A stretch of DNA of 64,000 nucleotides from Pseudomonas brassicacearum subsp. neoaurantiaca (GCF_013608025.1 NZ_VDLV01000052.1:597-64596); one strand, 5' to 3'. Shown: positions 25,019-34,356, numbered from the stretch's first letter. Numbers and translations are program-made. The notes: generated from the letters alone by a model not told the origin.

Positions 25019-25456
25019 TCAGGCCACCAACCGTTCCAACGCTGCGCGTAATCGATCCGGAATCGCCACGGGCCGATTCGACGTCCTATCCACGAACACG
25101 TGCACGAAACGCCCCGCCGCACAGGCTTCTTCCTCACCCTCCTTGAACACCGCCAGCTCGTATTGCACCGAGCTGTTGCCCAGCTTGCCGACCCGCAGGC
25201 CGACCTCGATCCGGTCCGGAAACGCGATCGAGGCAAAGTAGTCGCAGGCCGAACTCACCACGAATCCCACCACTTCTCCTTCATGGATATCCAGCCCGCC
25301 GGTTTCGATCAGGTAGGTGTTCACTGCCGTATCGAAAAAGCTGTAGTAGGTAACGTTATTGACGTGACCGTACACATCGTTGTCGTGCCAGCGCGTGGTG
25401 ATGGGCTGGAAGTGCAAGTATTCCGTGCGTTGGGGCATCAGTTGTCCTTGGGTCAT
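25019..25456 (-). CDS. Acyl-CoA thioesterase, 4HBT hot-dog family
   Basis: 145 residues. Hot-dog fold with RWHDNDVYGHVNNVTYYSFF; the Asp in this motif is the catalytic residue of 4-hydroxybenzoyl-CoA-thioesterase/YbgC-type enzymes. No signal peptide. It follows the 3-hydroxyacyl-CoA dehydrogenase by 31 bases on the same strand, so the two probably act on the same acyl-CoA. PAO1 has comparable genes in this neighbourhood (PA5185, PA5188; from memory). Confidence 0.88.
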   Translation of the reverse strand: MTQGQLMPQRTEYLHFQPITTRWHDNDVYGHVNNVTYYSFFDTAVNTYLIETGGLDIHEGEVVGFVVSSACDYFASIAFPDRIEVGLRVGKLGNSSVQYELAVFKEGEEEACAAGRFVHVFVDRTSNRPVAIPDRLRAALERLVA

Positions 25457-25487
25457 TCGGTTTTGGAACGCTGGGCAGGCCTCGGCA

Positions 25488-26714
25488 TTATCGCTGGGAG
25501 AATCCTTTGCCTTGCGCAGCCAGCTCGCCGATCAAACGGGCGGGTTTCCATTGATCGCCCTGCTTGGTTTCAAGCTCCAACAAACGCGCGTGGATATCTT
25601 CAAGCCCTTGTTGGTCAGCCCAGGCCATCGGGCCGCCCTTGTCTGCCGGGAAGCCATAGCCGTTGAGGTAAACCAGATCGATGTCGTGAGACGACTCGGC
25701 GATGCCTTCCTGCAGAATCTTCGCACCTTCGTTGACCAGGGCCAGCAAGCAGCGCTCGAGAATTTCCTCGGCGCCTATCTCGCGCCGCTGAAAGCCCAAC
25801 TCTTCGCTGACCCGCTGCACCAGCGCATCGACCTCGACATCGTGTTCAGCCTGACGGCTGCCTGGCTCGTAGTGATAGTACCCGTTGCCGCTCTTCTGGC
25901 CGAACCGGCCCAACTCGCACAGGCGGTTGTCCACCTGCACCTCGGGCGCATCCTGCCCCTGGCCCGCCAGCTCCCGCGCACGCCATTCCAGATCGATCCC
26001 AACCACGTCATACATGCGAAACGGCCCCATGGCGAAGCCGAAGCCTTGCAGCGCCGCATCGACCTGATGGGGGAAAGCCCCTTCCAAGAGCATCTTGCGC
26101 GCTTCAAGCACATAGGGGTGCAGCATCCGGTTGCCGATGAACCCGTGGCAATTGCCCGACACGACACTCACTTTGCCCATGCGTTTGCCCAACGCCAGAG
26201 CTGCGTCCAGAACCGCTTTTGATGTCTGCGCGCCGCGAACGATTTCCAGCAGCTTCATGATGTGCGCCGGACTGAAGAAATGCAGGCCCAGGACCTGGGT
26301 TGGCCGGCGCGTGGCGGCGGCAATGGCATCGATGTCCAGCGCCGAAGTGTTGCTTGCAAGGATAGCCTCGGGCTTGAGCATGCCATCCAGCTCGCGGAAT
26401 ATTTTCTGCTTGAGTTCGAGGTTCTCGTAGACCGCTTCGATGACGAGGTCCACATTGCGGATCGCCGCGTAGTCATTCGCACGCGTTATCCGGGCGACCC
26501 GGGCATCGGCTTCGCTTTGTTCAAGTCGACCCTGGCGTACGTTATGGGCATAAGTCTCGGCCACCGTGGCCAATGCCTGCTCAAGCATTTGTGGATTGTT
26601 GTCGACCCATTGCACGGTGACGCCGGCATTGGCCAGGCACATCACGATGCCACGGCCCATGGTGCCCGCGCCGACCACGGCAGCACGCTGGATATCGAAG
26701 GTTGTCTGGCTCAT
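25488..26714 (-). CDS. 3-hydroxyacyl-CoA dehydrogenase
   Basis: 408 residues from ATG 26714. Rossmann NAD site AAVVGAGTMGRGIVMCLANA, catalytic His in LGLHFFSPAHIMKLLEIV, then two C-terminal 3HCDH domains (GFIGNRMLHPYVLEARKMLL and the second at about 305-395 with YLNGYGFPADKGGPMAW). It lacks an enoyl-CoA hydratase part, so it is a stand-alone beta-oxidation-type dehydrogenase. Upstream codons in frame have no better ribosome site. Operon with the thioesterase downstream. Confidence 0.9.
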   Translation of the reverse strand: MSQTTFDIQRAAVVGAGTMGRGIVMCLANAGVTVQWVDNNPQMLEQALATVAETYAHNVRQGRLEQSEADARVARITRANDYAAIRNVDLVIEAVYENLELKQKIFRELDGMLKPEAILASNTSALDIDAIAAATRRPTQVLGLHFFSPAHIMKLLEIVRGAQTSKAVLDAALALGKRMGKVSVVSGNCHGFIGNRMLHPYVLEARKMLLEGAFPHQVDAALQGFGFAMGPFRMYDVVGIDLEWRARELAGQGQDAPEVQVDNRLCELGRFGQKSGNGYYHYEPGSRQAEHDVEVDALVQRVSEELGFQRREIGAEEILERCLLALVNEGAKILQEGIAESSHDIDLVYLNGYGFPADKGGPMAWADQQGLEDIHARLLELETKQGDQWKPARLIGELAAQGKGFSQR

Positions 26715-26821
26715 GTTTGCTCTCTTGTTGGCGATCCAAGGACAGCCATCACCATAGTCAGCCACCGAAGATTTTAGAAATTTATTCGTGTGATGCACGG
26801 CATTCAGCGGATGGATGCAGG

Positions 26822-28750
26822 TCACAGGTGCGCTTGGGCCCAACGACGAACCTCGGCATACGGATATGCTTCCAGCACGGCATACCCCTGGATCGTCCGG
26901 GCCTTCAGTTTGGTGAAGAGCGGTACGCTGATGCCGCAGAGAAACCGGGTCAGGCGCTCGGCAGAAGGCCTGTCGCCGGTGTGCTGCTCATGCCTGTGGA
27001 TAAAGTCCCCACACAGGCTTTCGAAACTTTTGTCCACAAGGGACGGCATCGATGGCGGTTCCGGCAAACAAGCGACATGTCCGTGGCATACCGAACAGTG
27101 ACCACACTCTTGTGGCGCATCGTCATCACCGAAATACCGCGCCAATCGACAGCCAAGGCAACTCGCCGTGGCGAACAACGCCAGCATGGCGTGAATCCGG
27201 GCGACCTCTGTTTCCTCGTGACGAGTGAAATCAGCGTGGAGCTCGGCACTCAATAGCCCTGAATCGAAATCGGCGTCGAGAACGTTATAAACCTCGGTCA
27301 TCTGCTTGCTTTCCAGCTCGATCCAGCCTTGTTCCTGGAAATAATCCAGAGCCTTGACCACTCGATTCCGCTCCGCGTGATATTGCTGGTACATCCTCTC
27401 GAAATTCACCGTCGCCCAAGTACGGGCGCGACTGGAGGTCTGGATGATGGCCGAGACAAAGTCCCTTCGCTCACCTTCGAAGCGCTCAAGCAATGCTTGC
27501 GGCTCGGTCAGGAATTTGAAGCGATATTCCGCGTAATAGGCATAGCGCGGTGCAATCAGACCGCGCAGCTCCAGTTGAACCAGCAGCGTCTTGAGCGGCA
27601 ACTGCCGGATATTGCTCTTGTCCGCCAACGGCCCCAGCAAAAACTCCCATTGCCCGTCACCAGCAGCGGCCTTCAACTCATCGAGCACGCAGCGAATGCC
27701 GGTAAGCTCAGGCGTATCGCCATAGACGAAATTCTCGAGAATGTTGAGGCTGTCCCGGTTGGCCAGTACCAGGCAATCGGACGGCTGTCCGTCCCGTCCG
27801 GCACGGCCGATTTCCTGGCTGTAGTTCTCGATGGATTTGGGCAGGTCGAAATGCACTACGTTGCGGATGTCGCTTTTGTCGATACCCATGCCGAACGCGA
27901 TCGTAGCGACGATGCAGTTGGACTGCCCGCCCATGAATCGCCGTTGGATGGCTTCGCGCTGATCATGGGGCAGGCCGGCGTGATAAGCCTCAGCCTGGAT
28001 GCCATGATAACTGAGGTGTTCGGCGATCTGCTCGGCGGTTCGCTGCAAGGTAACGTAGACGATACTCGGCTGCCCGGCGCGTTCGCCCAGCCATTGCAGC
28101 AAACGTTCACGCTTGTCCTCACTGCGCACGGGCTCAACCAGCAGATTGAGATTCGGCCGATAGAAGCCAGTCGTCACCACGTCGTCAGCAGCGATGGCGA
28201 ACTTGGCTTGCATATCGGCGATGACCTTGGGCGTAGCAGTGGCCGTCAGCAACAACGCCTGGGGAATGTTGAACTGGCGCTGGTAATCGGGGAGCTTCAG
28301 ATAATCGGGGCGAAAGTTGTGCCCCCATTCGGAAATGCAGTGAGCCTCATCCACCACCAACAACGAAATCGGCACCTGCTGCAGGAAATTGCGAAAGCGC
28401 TCATTCTTCAACCGTTCCACCGAAACCATAAGGATCTTCAGCTCACCTGAGCGGGCCCGTGCCATGGCATCGCTGGCTTCGTCACGACTCTGGGCCGAAT
28501 CGATACTCGCCGCCGGGACGCCGTGGCGCTTGAGAAACGCCAACTGGTCCTGCATCAACGCCAGCAGCGGCGAGACCACCAACGTCAGGTGCGGCAATAA
28601 CAGCGCCGGTAGTTGATAGCAAAGCGACTTGCCGGATCCCGTCGGAAAAATGGCCGCTGCCGACCGACCGGCGAGGATCGCGCCGATGGTCGCTTCCTGA
28701 CCGAGGCGAAACTGTGGATAACCGAAGACCTGTTCCAGGGTGCTGTGCAT
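26822..28750 (-). CDS. RecQ-family ATP-dependent DNA helicase
   Basis: 642 residues. SF2 motifs: Walker A FPTGSGKSLCYQLPAL, DEAH box VVDEAHCISEWGHNFRPDY, motif III LLTATATPKV, and motif VI QEIGRAGRDGQPSD. The zinc-binding subdomain has CLGCRLARYFGDD and CGHCSVC. It differs from the canonical RecQ in its C-terminal third, where I see no clear HRDC, and looks like the second RecQ-type helicase found in many Pseudomonas. ATG at 28750 follows AAAGGAG; the longer open frame upstream is not supported. 3'-5' unwinding in repair is inferred. Confidence 0.88.
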   Translation of the reverse strand: MHSTLEQVFGYPQFRLGQEATIGAILAGRSAAAIFPTGSGKSLCYQLPALLLPHLTLVVSPLLALMQDQLAFLKRHGVPAASIDSAQSRDEASDAMARARSGELKILMVSVERLKNERFRNFLQQVPISLLVVDEAHCISEWGHNFRPDYLKLPDYQRQFNIPQALLLTATATPKVIADMQAKFAIAADDVVTTGFYRPNLNLLVEPVRSEDKRERLLQWLGERAGQPSIVYVTLQRTAEQIAEHLSYHGIQAEAYHAGLPHDQREAIQRRFMGGQSNCIVATIAFGMGIDKSDIRNVVHFDLPKSIENYSQEIGRAGRDGQPSDCLVLANRDSLNILENFVYGDTPELTGIRCVLDELKAAAGDGQWEFLLGPLADKSNIRQLPLKTLLVQLELRGLIAPRYAYYAEYRFKFLTEPQALLERFEGERRDFVSAIIQTSSRARTWATVNFERMYQQYHAERNRVVKALDYFQEQGWIELESKQMTEVYNVLDADFDSGLLSAELHADFTRHEETEVARIHAMLALFATASCLGCRLARYFGDDDAPQECGHCSVCHGHVACLPEPPSMPSLVDKSFESLCGDFIHRHEQHTGDRPSAERLTRFLCGISVPLFTKLKARTIQGYAVLEAYPYAEVRRWAQAHL

Positions 28751-28924
28751 AAGCGGTCGCTCCTTTGACTGCTGTGGAGCCCAAAGCCTAGTCGGGTAGC
28801 GCAGCGAGTCGAGAAAAGGTCGGGGGGAAAACGATACTGGATGATACAGCGTGAACGTCCTTGCGCTTTGCCACGAGACGATACAAATCCGCGCACCTTG
28901 CTTCAAGCCTTGTGCACACGGAGC

Positions 28925-28953
28925 TTCAGACCTCCCGGGCTGAACCGTAGAAT
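28925..28953 (+). promoter_or_regulatory. Candidate sigma-70 promoter for the gene at 29039
   Basis: TTCAGA and TAGAAT separated by 17 bases, about 85 bases before the ATG. This is the only good match in the 288-base divergent gap 28751-29038, which otherwise holds nothing I can name. Confidence 0.45.
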
Positions 28954-29038
28954 GGCTGCCTTCTTTTCGGTGGAAACGATTCGCCCTAAACTTTCCAACT
29001 CTACAGCCGCGCCATTCCCATCAGTCGGATCCCTCAAC

Positions 29039-29392
29039 ATGCACTTCGCCCCAGACTTCCCCGACGACCTTGTCATGCGCCAACTCATGGAGCTGCTCCA
29101 TGAGGAAATCAGCCTGCCGGAACGCAAGACCCTTCGCCTGGAGACCGCAATCAATCATGATCTGGGCTGCGATGGCGCGGATGCGAGGCATTTGATGGAG
29201 ACACTGGAAGAACGATTCGCCATCGAGCTCATCGACTATGACGCCTATCGCTATTTCCAGCCGGAAGGATTCGATGTGTTTCAAAAGCGCCGGGCGAAGG
29301 GCCGGGGGACCAAAATGCCGCTGACCATCGGCATGCTTTACAAGGCAATAAAGGCGCAGCGATGGGATACGCAGGCACTGGAAGAAAAATAG
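29039..29392 (+). CDS. DUF1493-type acyl-carrier-like protein
   Basis: 117 residues. The layout (short helical start, INHDLGCDGADARHLMETLEERFAIELIDYDAYRYF, then a basic tail) resembles the DUF1493 family, small proteins with an acyl-carrier-protein-like fold. The usual ACP phosphopantetheine serine (DSL) is not seen; GCDGADARHL occupies that place. The start lacks a strong ribosome site and upstream codons are open, so ATG 29039 is a best guess. Single gene ending at a bidirectional terminator. Confidence 0.65.
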   Translation: MHFAPDFPDDLVMRQLMELLHEEISLPERKTLRLETAINHDLGCDGADARHLMETLEERFAIELIDYDAYRYFQPEGFDVFQKRRAKGRGTKMPLTIGMLYKAIKAQRWDTQALEEK

Positions 29393-29400
29393 TCGCACAC

Positions 29401-29430
29401 AAAAAAGCCGCCCTCGAAGGGCGGCTTTTT
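29401..29430. terminator. Bidirectional terminator between the DUF1493 gene and pckA
   Basis: AAAAAAGCCGCCCT and AGGGCGGCTTTTT arms with a tiny loop, with T-runs on both strands, midway between convergent genes. Confidence 0.9.
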
Positions 29431-29447
29431 CATTGACCAATCAAGCC

Positions 29448-30992
29448 TTACAGCTGCGGACCTGCCGCCTTGATCGCGTCGCTCACTTCGAACTTCTTGA
29501 AGTTCTCGATGAACAGGCCGGCCAATGCCTTGGCGGCTTCGTCGTAGGCGGCTTTGTCGGCCCAGGTGTTGCGTGGGTTCAACAGGCCAGTCTCGACGCC
29601 TGGAACAGCCAGCGGCACGTCCAGGTTGATGATGTCCAGGTGTTCGGTTTCAGCACCGATCAGCGCGCCGCTCTGGATCGCTGCGATCACCGCACGGGTG
29701 GTCGGGATGTTAAAGCGCTTGCCGACGCCGTAGCCGCCGCCGGTCCAGCCGGTGTTGACCAGGTAGACCTTGGAGCCGAAACCACGGATACGCTTGATCA
29801 GCAGCTCAGCGTATTCGCCGGCCGGACGCGGGAAGAACGGCGCGCCGAAGCAGGTGGAGAAGGTCGACTTGATGCCACTGCCCGAACCCATTTCGGTCGA
29901 GCCCACCAGTGCGGTGTAGCCGGACAGGAAGTGGTAGGCGGCTTGTTCTTCGCTGAGGATCGACACCGGCGGCAGCACGCCGGTCAGGTCGCAGGTCAGG
30001 AAGATCACGGCGTTTGGCTCGCCACCGAGGTTTTTCGGTGCGCGTTTTTCGATCAGCTCACGCGGGTAGGCGGCGCGGCTGTTCTGGGTCAGGCTGTCAT
30101 CGGCGTAGTCGGCTTTCTTGGTGACCGGGTCGAGGACCACGTTCTCCAGTACGGCGCCGTGCTGGATAGCTTTCCAGATAACCGGCTCGTTCTTCTCGGA
30201 CAGGTCGATGCACTTGGCATAGCAACCGCCTTCGATGTTGAAGACCACGCCCACGCCCCAGCCGTGCTCGTCGTCACCGATCAGGTAACGGCTTTCATCG
30301 GCGGACAGGGTGGTCTTGCCGGTGCCCGACAGGCCGAAGAACAGGGTCACATCGCCCTCTTCGCCCATGTTGGCGGCGCAGTGCATTGGCAGCACGTCAA
30401 CAGCCGGCAGCAGGAAGTTCTGCACAGAGAACAGGGCTTTCTTCATCTCGCCGGCGTAGCGCATGCCAGCGATCAGAACTTTCTTGGCCGCGAAGTTGAT
30501 GATCACGGTGCCGTCGGAGTTGGTGCCGTCACGCTCAGGCTCGCAGACGAAGTTAGGCGCGTTGAGGATCTGCCACTCGTCCTTGCCGCCGGCGTTGTAC
30601 TGCTCCGGGTTGATGAACAGGCAGCGGCCGAACAGGTTGTGCCAGGCAGTCTCGGTGGTCATCTTGACCGGCAGGTAGTGCGCAGGATCGGAACCTACAT
30701 GCACATGGGAAACAAAACGCTCGCGCTCGCCCAGGTAGGCTTCGACGCGGTTCCACAGGGCATCGAACTTGTCGGCCGGGAACTTGCGGTTGATCGGGCC
30801 CCAGGCAATGGCGTCCTGGGTGGTTGGCTCTTCCACGATGAAACGGTCGACTGGCGAGCGACCGGTACGATGACCGGTACGTACAACCAGCGCGCCAGTA
30901 TCGGCAAGCTCGCCTTCACCGCGATTCAGGGCTTCTTTGACCAGATCATCGACACTCAGATCGGTGTACACGGCGTTATTGGCTTGCGTCAT
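29448..30992 (-). CDS. pckA: Phosphoenolpyruvate carboxykinase (ATP)
   Basis: 514 residues, the normal size of ATP-type PckA. It converts oxaloacetate and ATP to PEP and CO2, the entry to gluconeogenesis. It has RTGHRTGRSPVDRFIV, the kinase-1a loop GLSGTGKTTLSADESR, the IGDDEHGW metal site and NTGWTGGGYGVGKRF. GGGGA lies before ATG. The leader holds a GTAGTAG/CTACTAC dyad that may be a regulator site. In Pseudomonas, which lacks a working Embden-Meyerhof route, this step is central for growth on organic acids. Confidence 0.97.
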   Translation of the reverse strand: MTQANNAVYTDLSVDDLVKEALNRGEGELADTGALVVRTGHRTGRSPVDRFIVEEPTTQDAIAWGPINRKFPADKFDALWNRVEAYLGERERFVSHVHVGSDPAHYLPVKMTTETAWHNLFGRCLFINPEQYNAGGKDEWQILNAPNFVCEPERDGTNSDGTVIINFAAKKVLIAGMRYAGEMKKALFSVQNFLLPAVDVLPMHCAANMGEEGDVTLFFGLSGTGKTTLSADESRYLIGDDEHGWGVGVVFNIEGGCYAKCIDLSEKNEPVIWKAIQHGAVLENVVLDPVTKKADYADDSLTQNSRAAYPRELIEKRAPKNLGGEPNAVIFLTCDLTGVLPPVSILSEEQAAYHFLSGYTALVGSTEMGSGSGIKSTFSTCFGAPFFPRPAGEYAELLIKRIRGFGSKVYLVNTGWTGGGYGVGKRFNIPTTRAVIAAIQSGALIGAETEHLDIINLDVPLAVPGVETGLLNPRNTWADKAAYDEAAKALAGLFIENFKKFEVSDAIKAAGPQL

Positions 30993-31034
30993 GAGATTCC
31001 CCGTCGGCCCGTGGCCGAGTGCTCCAAACGTTTT

Positions 31035-31059
31035 GTAGTAGGAAGTCGCGCACTACTAC
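31035..31059 (-). promoter_or_regulatory. Dyad in the pckA leader
   Basis: GTAGTAG and CTACTAC separated by 11 bases, about 45 bases before the pckA start and just downstream of a CATAAT that could be the -10 box. It could be a repressor operator or an RNA hairpin; a bound factor cannot be named. Confidence 0.4.
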
Positions 31060-31170
31060 CCGAAAAAAGTGGGCCGGATTATGCCAGAAAAGCCCAAAAA
31101 AAGTAGGGCCCTCCCGTCAGTACGGCGTAAATCCGGCGTTTGCCAGGAGATTTACCTGCGCTGAACCGTT

Positions 31171-32073
31171 TTAGTGACGAGTATCTGACGGTGTGTCGAC
31201 ACCCGCACCGGCGAACAATTGGGCGATGTCCGCGGCATCGAACAGGTAGCGCTCATTGCAAAACTGGCAATCGATTTCAATGGCGCCGCCATGCTCGATC
31301 ACCAGTTGCTGCGCATCTTCCAGACCCAGACTGACCAGCGCATTGCCGGAACGTTCACGGGAGCAACTGCATTTGAAGCGCAACGGCTGGCCGTCGAACA
31401 AGCGAACCTGCTCTTCGTGGTACAGGCGATGCAGGACGGTTTCGTTATCCAGCCCCAGCAATTCATCGGCGCTCAAGGTGCTGGCCAGAGCGGTGACGTG
31501 CTGCCAGCTGGCGTCGCGTTCTTCCGAGTCACGGATGCGGTCGGCAGGCAGTTGCTGCAGCAGCAACCCACGGGCGCGCCGCCCGTCGGCATAGAGCCAG
31601 AAACGGGTGTTGGTCTGCTGGGACATGACGAAGTAATTGGTGAAGCACTCAGCCAGCGTCGCGCCGTCGAGATCGACGATGCCCTGGTAGCGCTTGCCAT
31701 GACTTGGGTCGACCGTCAGGGCCAGCACGCCGTTGGGCATCAGATCGGCCAAGGTCGCGTCGGGCGCGATCTGCTCCGCGTGATACCGGGCCAGGCCACG
31801 GATTTCGCGCTCGCTGGAGCACTCGATCATCAGCAGAGGCACCGGACCTTCGGAGCGCGCCTGGAGGATCAGCAAGCCATCGAATTTCAAGGTACCCACC
31901 AGCAACGCCGCAGCGGCCATCAGCTCGCCGAGCAACTGCGCGACCGGCTCCGGATAGGGGTGCTTGGCAAGGACTTCGGCGTAGCTACGCTCCAACGCCA
32001 CCAGCTCGCCACGGGCGTCGCTGTCATCGAAGATGAAACGCTGGGTGTAGTCGGTATCCGGTAAATCAGTCAT
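31171..32073 (-). CDS. hslO: Hsp33 redox-regulated chaperone
   Basis: 300 residues from ATG 32073 (MTDLPDTDYTQRFIF, the usual Pseudomonas start); nine more codons are open upstream from a TTG. Hsp33 holds unfolding proteins during oxidative stress after its four cysteines form disulfides and release zinc. The zinc site is CSCSRERS (about residue 242) and CQFCNERYLF (about 275). Cytoplasmic. It precedes hslR-type genes as in PAO1 (yrfI). Confidence 0.95.
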   Translation of the reverse strand: MTDLPDTDYTQRFIFDDSDARGELVALERSYAEVLAKHPYPEPVAQLLGELMAAAALLVGTLKFDGLLILQARSEGPVPLLMIECSSEREIRGLARYHAEQIAPDATLADLMPNGVLALTVDPSHGKRYQGIVDLDGATLAECFTNYFVMSQQTNTRFWLYADGRRARGLLLQQLPADRIRDSEERDASWQHVTALASTLSADELLGLDNETVLHRLYHEEQVRLFDGQPLRFKCSCSRERSGNALVSLGLEDAQQLVIEHGGAIEIDCQFCNERYLFDAADIAQLFAGAGVDTPSDTRH

Positions 32074-32202
32074 AAGGTCTGGTATCTGAGGTGATGACAA
32101 TTGATGACGGGCATTTTATGGGCATTCAGGGTGGGTTCCAAGCAAGGCGTGACTTTGCCTGGTGGTAAGACTGAGCATCTATCTGCATGTGCAGCGCTGT
32201 TG

Positions 32203-32293
32203 TGGCGAGGGAGCTTGCTCCCGCTCGGTTGCGTAGCGACCGCAAGATTCTGGGGCCGCTGCGCAGCCCAGCGGGAGCAAGCTCCCTCGCCAC
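32203..32293. repeat. REP pair, GTGGCGAGGGAGC family
   Basis: GTGGCGAGGGAGCTTGCTCC at the left and its complement at the right, between hslR and hslO on the minus strand, about 23 bases after the hslR stop. Confidence 0.9.
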
Positions 32294-32316
32294 GGGTTAC
32301 CGGTGTGGCCGATGCT

Positions 32317-32721
32317 TTAATCGTTGTTGCTGCCATGGAACTTGAACAGATCCCGGCGCTGCTTCTTGCTCGGCTTGCCATCCGTACTGACACCCAGGGC
32401 GCCGGCCTTGCGCTGGGCGGCTGCGGCTTCACGCTTGGCGATGCTGGCTTCGGTCTCGCGGTACAGCGTTTGAGCTTCCGGCGCACCGCGACGCACGATG
32501 GACAAGGCTTCGACAACCACGGTTTTTTCATCGAAACCGGTACGGATGACGTATTCATCACCGATACGTGGCTCTTTGCCAGGCTTGCAACGCTCGCCCC
32601 GGTGATGGACCTTGCCGCTTTCAATGGCGGCCTTGGCCAAGGCTCGGGTCTTGTAGAATCGTGCCGCCCACAACCATTTATCGAGACGGACCTTGTCATC
32701 CTCTTCGCTTTTTTGTGCCAC
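32317..32721 (-). CDS. hslR: Heat shock protein 15, S4-domain RNA-binding protein
   Basis: 134 residues, starting with GTG (AGAGGAA six bases ahead). The S4 domain KVRLDKWLWAARFYKTRALA, then AIESGKVHHRGERCKPG, is diagnostic of Hsp15, which rescues stalled 50S subunits with nascent chain attached. The basic Lys/Ala tail (AKREAAAAQRKAG, KPSKKQRRDLFK) is normal. It lies upstream of hslO on the same strand, separated by a REP pair. Confidence 0.95.
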   Translation of the reverse strand: MAQKSEEDDKVRLDKWLWAARFYKTRALAKAAIESGKVHHRGERCKPGKEPRIGDEYVIRTGFDEKTVVVEALSIVRRGAPEAQTLYRETEASIAKREAAAAQRKAGALGVSTDGKPSKKQRRDLFKFHGSNND

Positions 32722-32956
32722 TGGAATTCCTCTTTCTAACGAATAGCTGGAACTGTACTACCGTTTTTGTCGGGCGCACGAATCCGTCGCGACGGATAGA
32801 ATGCTCGCCGAACCGCCCGTCCGCAGGGCCGGCGTCGGCATCGGTTACACATTCAAACGGGTGCGTAGATAACTGTCGCCATTTTGTGATTATTCTGCGT
32901 GAATACCGCGATTAGCGGAGTCCGCGATCCGATGTGCCAATTTCAGGTTGTTTTTA

Positions 32957-33439
32957 TTGAAGACATTTGACCATCTGACCGTCGTCGGTCTGCGCGAATG
33001 GGTGGCGCTCCCGGACTTGGGAGTCGCCGGCCTGCGCGCAAAAATCGACACCGGAGCCAGTACTTCCAGCCTGCACGCTACCGACATCGAGCCATTCGAG
33101 CGCGACGGTGAAAAATGGGTGCGTTTCACTGCGCACCTGGGCACGGTGGTGCAGTTGCGCCATCGCCGCTGCGAAGCGCCGCTGGTAGCGCGCAAGACCA
33201 TCAAGAGTTCCAACGGCCACGCCCAGGTCCGCTACGTGATCAGCACCACGTTGGCGCTGGGTGATCGGTTCTGGCGGGTCGAGTTCACCCTCGCCTGCCG
33301 AAAATCCATGCGTTATCGCCTGTTGCTCGGCTCCAAAGCCTTGATTGACGGCCAGTTGGTGGTCAATCCAGGCATCAAATACGTTCAAGACAAGCCGGCA
33401 TTCCCGGTGTCCACTACCTCTGCCACAGGTGTTGCATGA
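32957..33439 (+). CDS. rimB: RimB-like retropepsin-type protein (ATP-dependent zinc protease family)
   Basis: 160 residues from TTG 32957; an earlier TTG three codons upstream is possible and the ribosome site is weak. The retropepsin-like motif AKIDTGASTSSLHA carries the active-site Asp-Thr-Gly. In P. fluorescens, RimB works with RimA to control RimK, the ribosomal-protein S6 glutamate ligase. It overlaps rimK by four bases (ATGA). I could not identify a rimA gene in the 235-base gap upstream; only a 22-codon open frame at about 32802 is there, with no support. Confidence 0.85.
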   Translation: MKTFDHLTVVGLREWVALPDLGVAGLRAKIDTGASTSSLHATDIEPFERDGEKWVRFTAHLGTVVQLRHRRCEAPLVARKTIKSSNGHAQVRYVISTTLALGDRFWRVEFTLACRKSMRYRLLLGSKALIDGQLVVNPGIKYVQDKPAFPVSTTSATGVA

Positions 33440-34341
33440 AGATCGCTGTGCTGTCGCGAAACCCGCGTCTGTATTCCACCCGCCGCCTGGTCGAGGCCGG
33501 GACCGAACGTGGCCATGAAATGGTGGTGATCGATACCCTGCGCGCCTACATGAACATCGCCAGCCACAAGCCGCAGATCCATTACCGGGGCAAGCCACTT
33601 GAAGGCTTCGATGCGGTGATCCCGCGCATCGGCGCGTCGGTGACCTTCTACGGCTGCGCGGTATTGCGCCAGTTCGAAATGATGGGCGTGTATCCCCTCA
33701 ATGAATCCGTCGCGATTGCCCGCTCGCGAGACAAGCTGCGCTCGCTGCAATTGCTGTCTCGGCGCGGTATCGGCTTGCCCGTGACCGGCTTCGCCCACTC
33801 TCCGGATGACATTCCCGACCTCATCGCGATGGTCAATGGCGCCCCTCTGGTAATCAAGGTACTGGAGGGCACCCAGGGCATTGGCGTGGTGCTGTGTGAA
33901 ACCGCAACGGCGGCGGAATCGGTGATCGAGGCGTTCATGGGCCTCAAGCAGAACATCATGGTCCAGGAATACATCAAGGAAGCCGGCGGTGCGGACATTC
34001 GCTGCTTCGTGGTCGGCGATAAGGTGATCGCCTCGATGAAGCGCCAGGCCCGGCCCGGTGAGTTCCGTTCCAACTTGCATCGCGGCGGCAGTGCGAGCCT
34101 GATCAAGATTACTCCCGAAGAGCGCATGACCGCCCTGCGCGCCGCCAAGGTCATGGGGCTCGCCGTAGCTGGCGTGGACATCCTGCGCTCCAATCACGGG
34201 CCGTTGGTCATGGAAGTCAATTCCTCGCCAGGCCTGGAAGGCATCGAGACCACCACCAGCAAGAACGTGGCGGGAATCATCATCGAGCATCTGGAAAAGA
34301 ATGGTGGGCCGAACATGACCCGGACCAAGGGCAAGGGGTAA
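33436..34341 (+). CDS. rimK: Ribosomal protein S6 glutamate ligase RimK
   Basis: 301 residues, ATP-grasp. It adds glutamate residues to the C-terminus of ribosomal protein S6 (RpsF), changing ribosome behaviour and, in P. fluorescens, the Hfq-dependent proteome. It has MKIAVLSRNPRLYST, the ATP-grasp lysine VIKVLEGTQGIGVVL, FMGLKQNIMVQEYI, DIRCFVVGDKV and the metal site VMEVNSSPGLEGIE. Last gene of rimBK; a REP pair follows. Confidence 0.95.
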   Translation: MKIAVLSRNPRLYSTRRLVEAGTERGHEMVVIDTLRAYMNIASHKPQIHYRGKPLEGFDAVIPRIGASVTFYGCAVLRQFEMMGVYPLNESVAIARSRDKLRSLQLLSRRGIGLPVTGFAHSPDDIPDLIAMVNGAPLVIKVLEGTQGIGVVLCETATAAESVIEAFMGLKQNIMVQEYIKEAGGADIRCFVVGDKVIASMKRQARPGEFRSNLHRGGSASLIKITPEERMTALRAAKVMGLAVAGVDILRSNHGPLVMEVNSSPGLEGIETTTSKNVAGIIIEHLEKNGGPNMTRTKGKG

Positions 34342-34356
34342 TCCATTTACAAATTA

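Noticed and set aside
32802..32870. A 22-codon open frame as rimA
   Set aside because: It has no ribosome site and no family pattern, and lies out of reach of coupling to rimB. It is best seen as chance.
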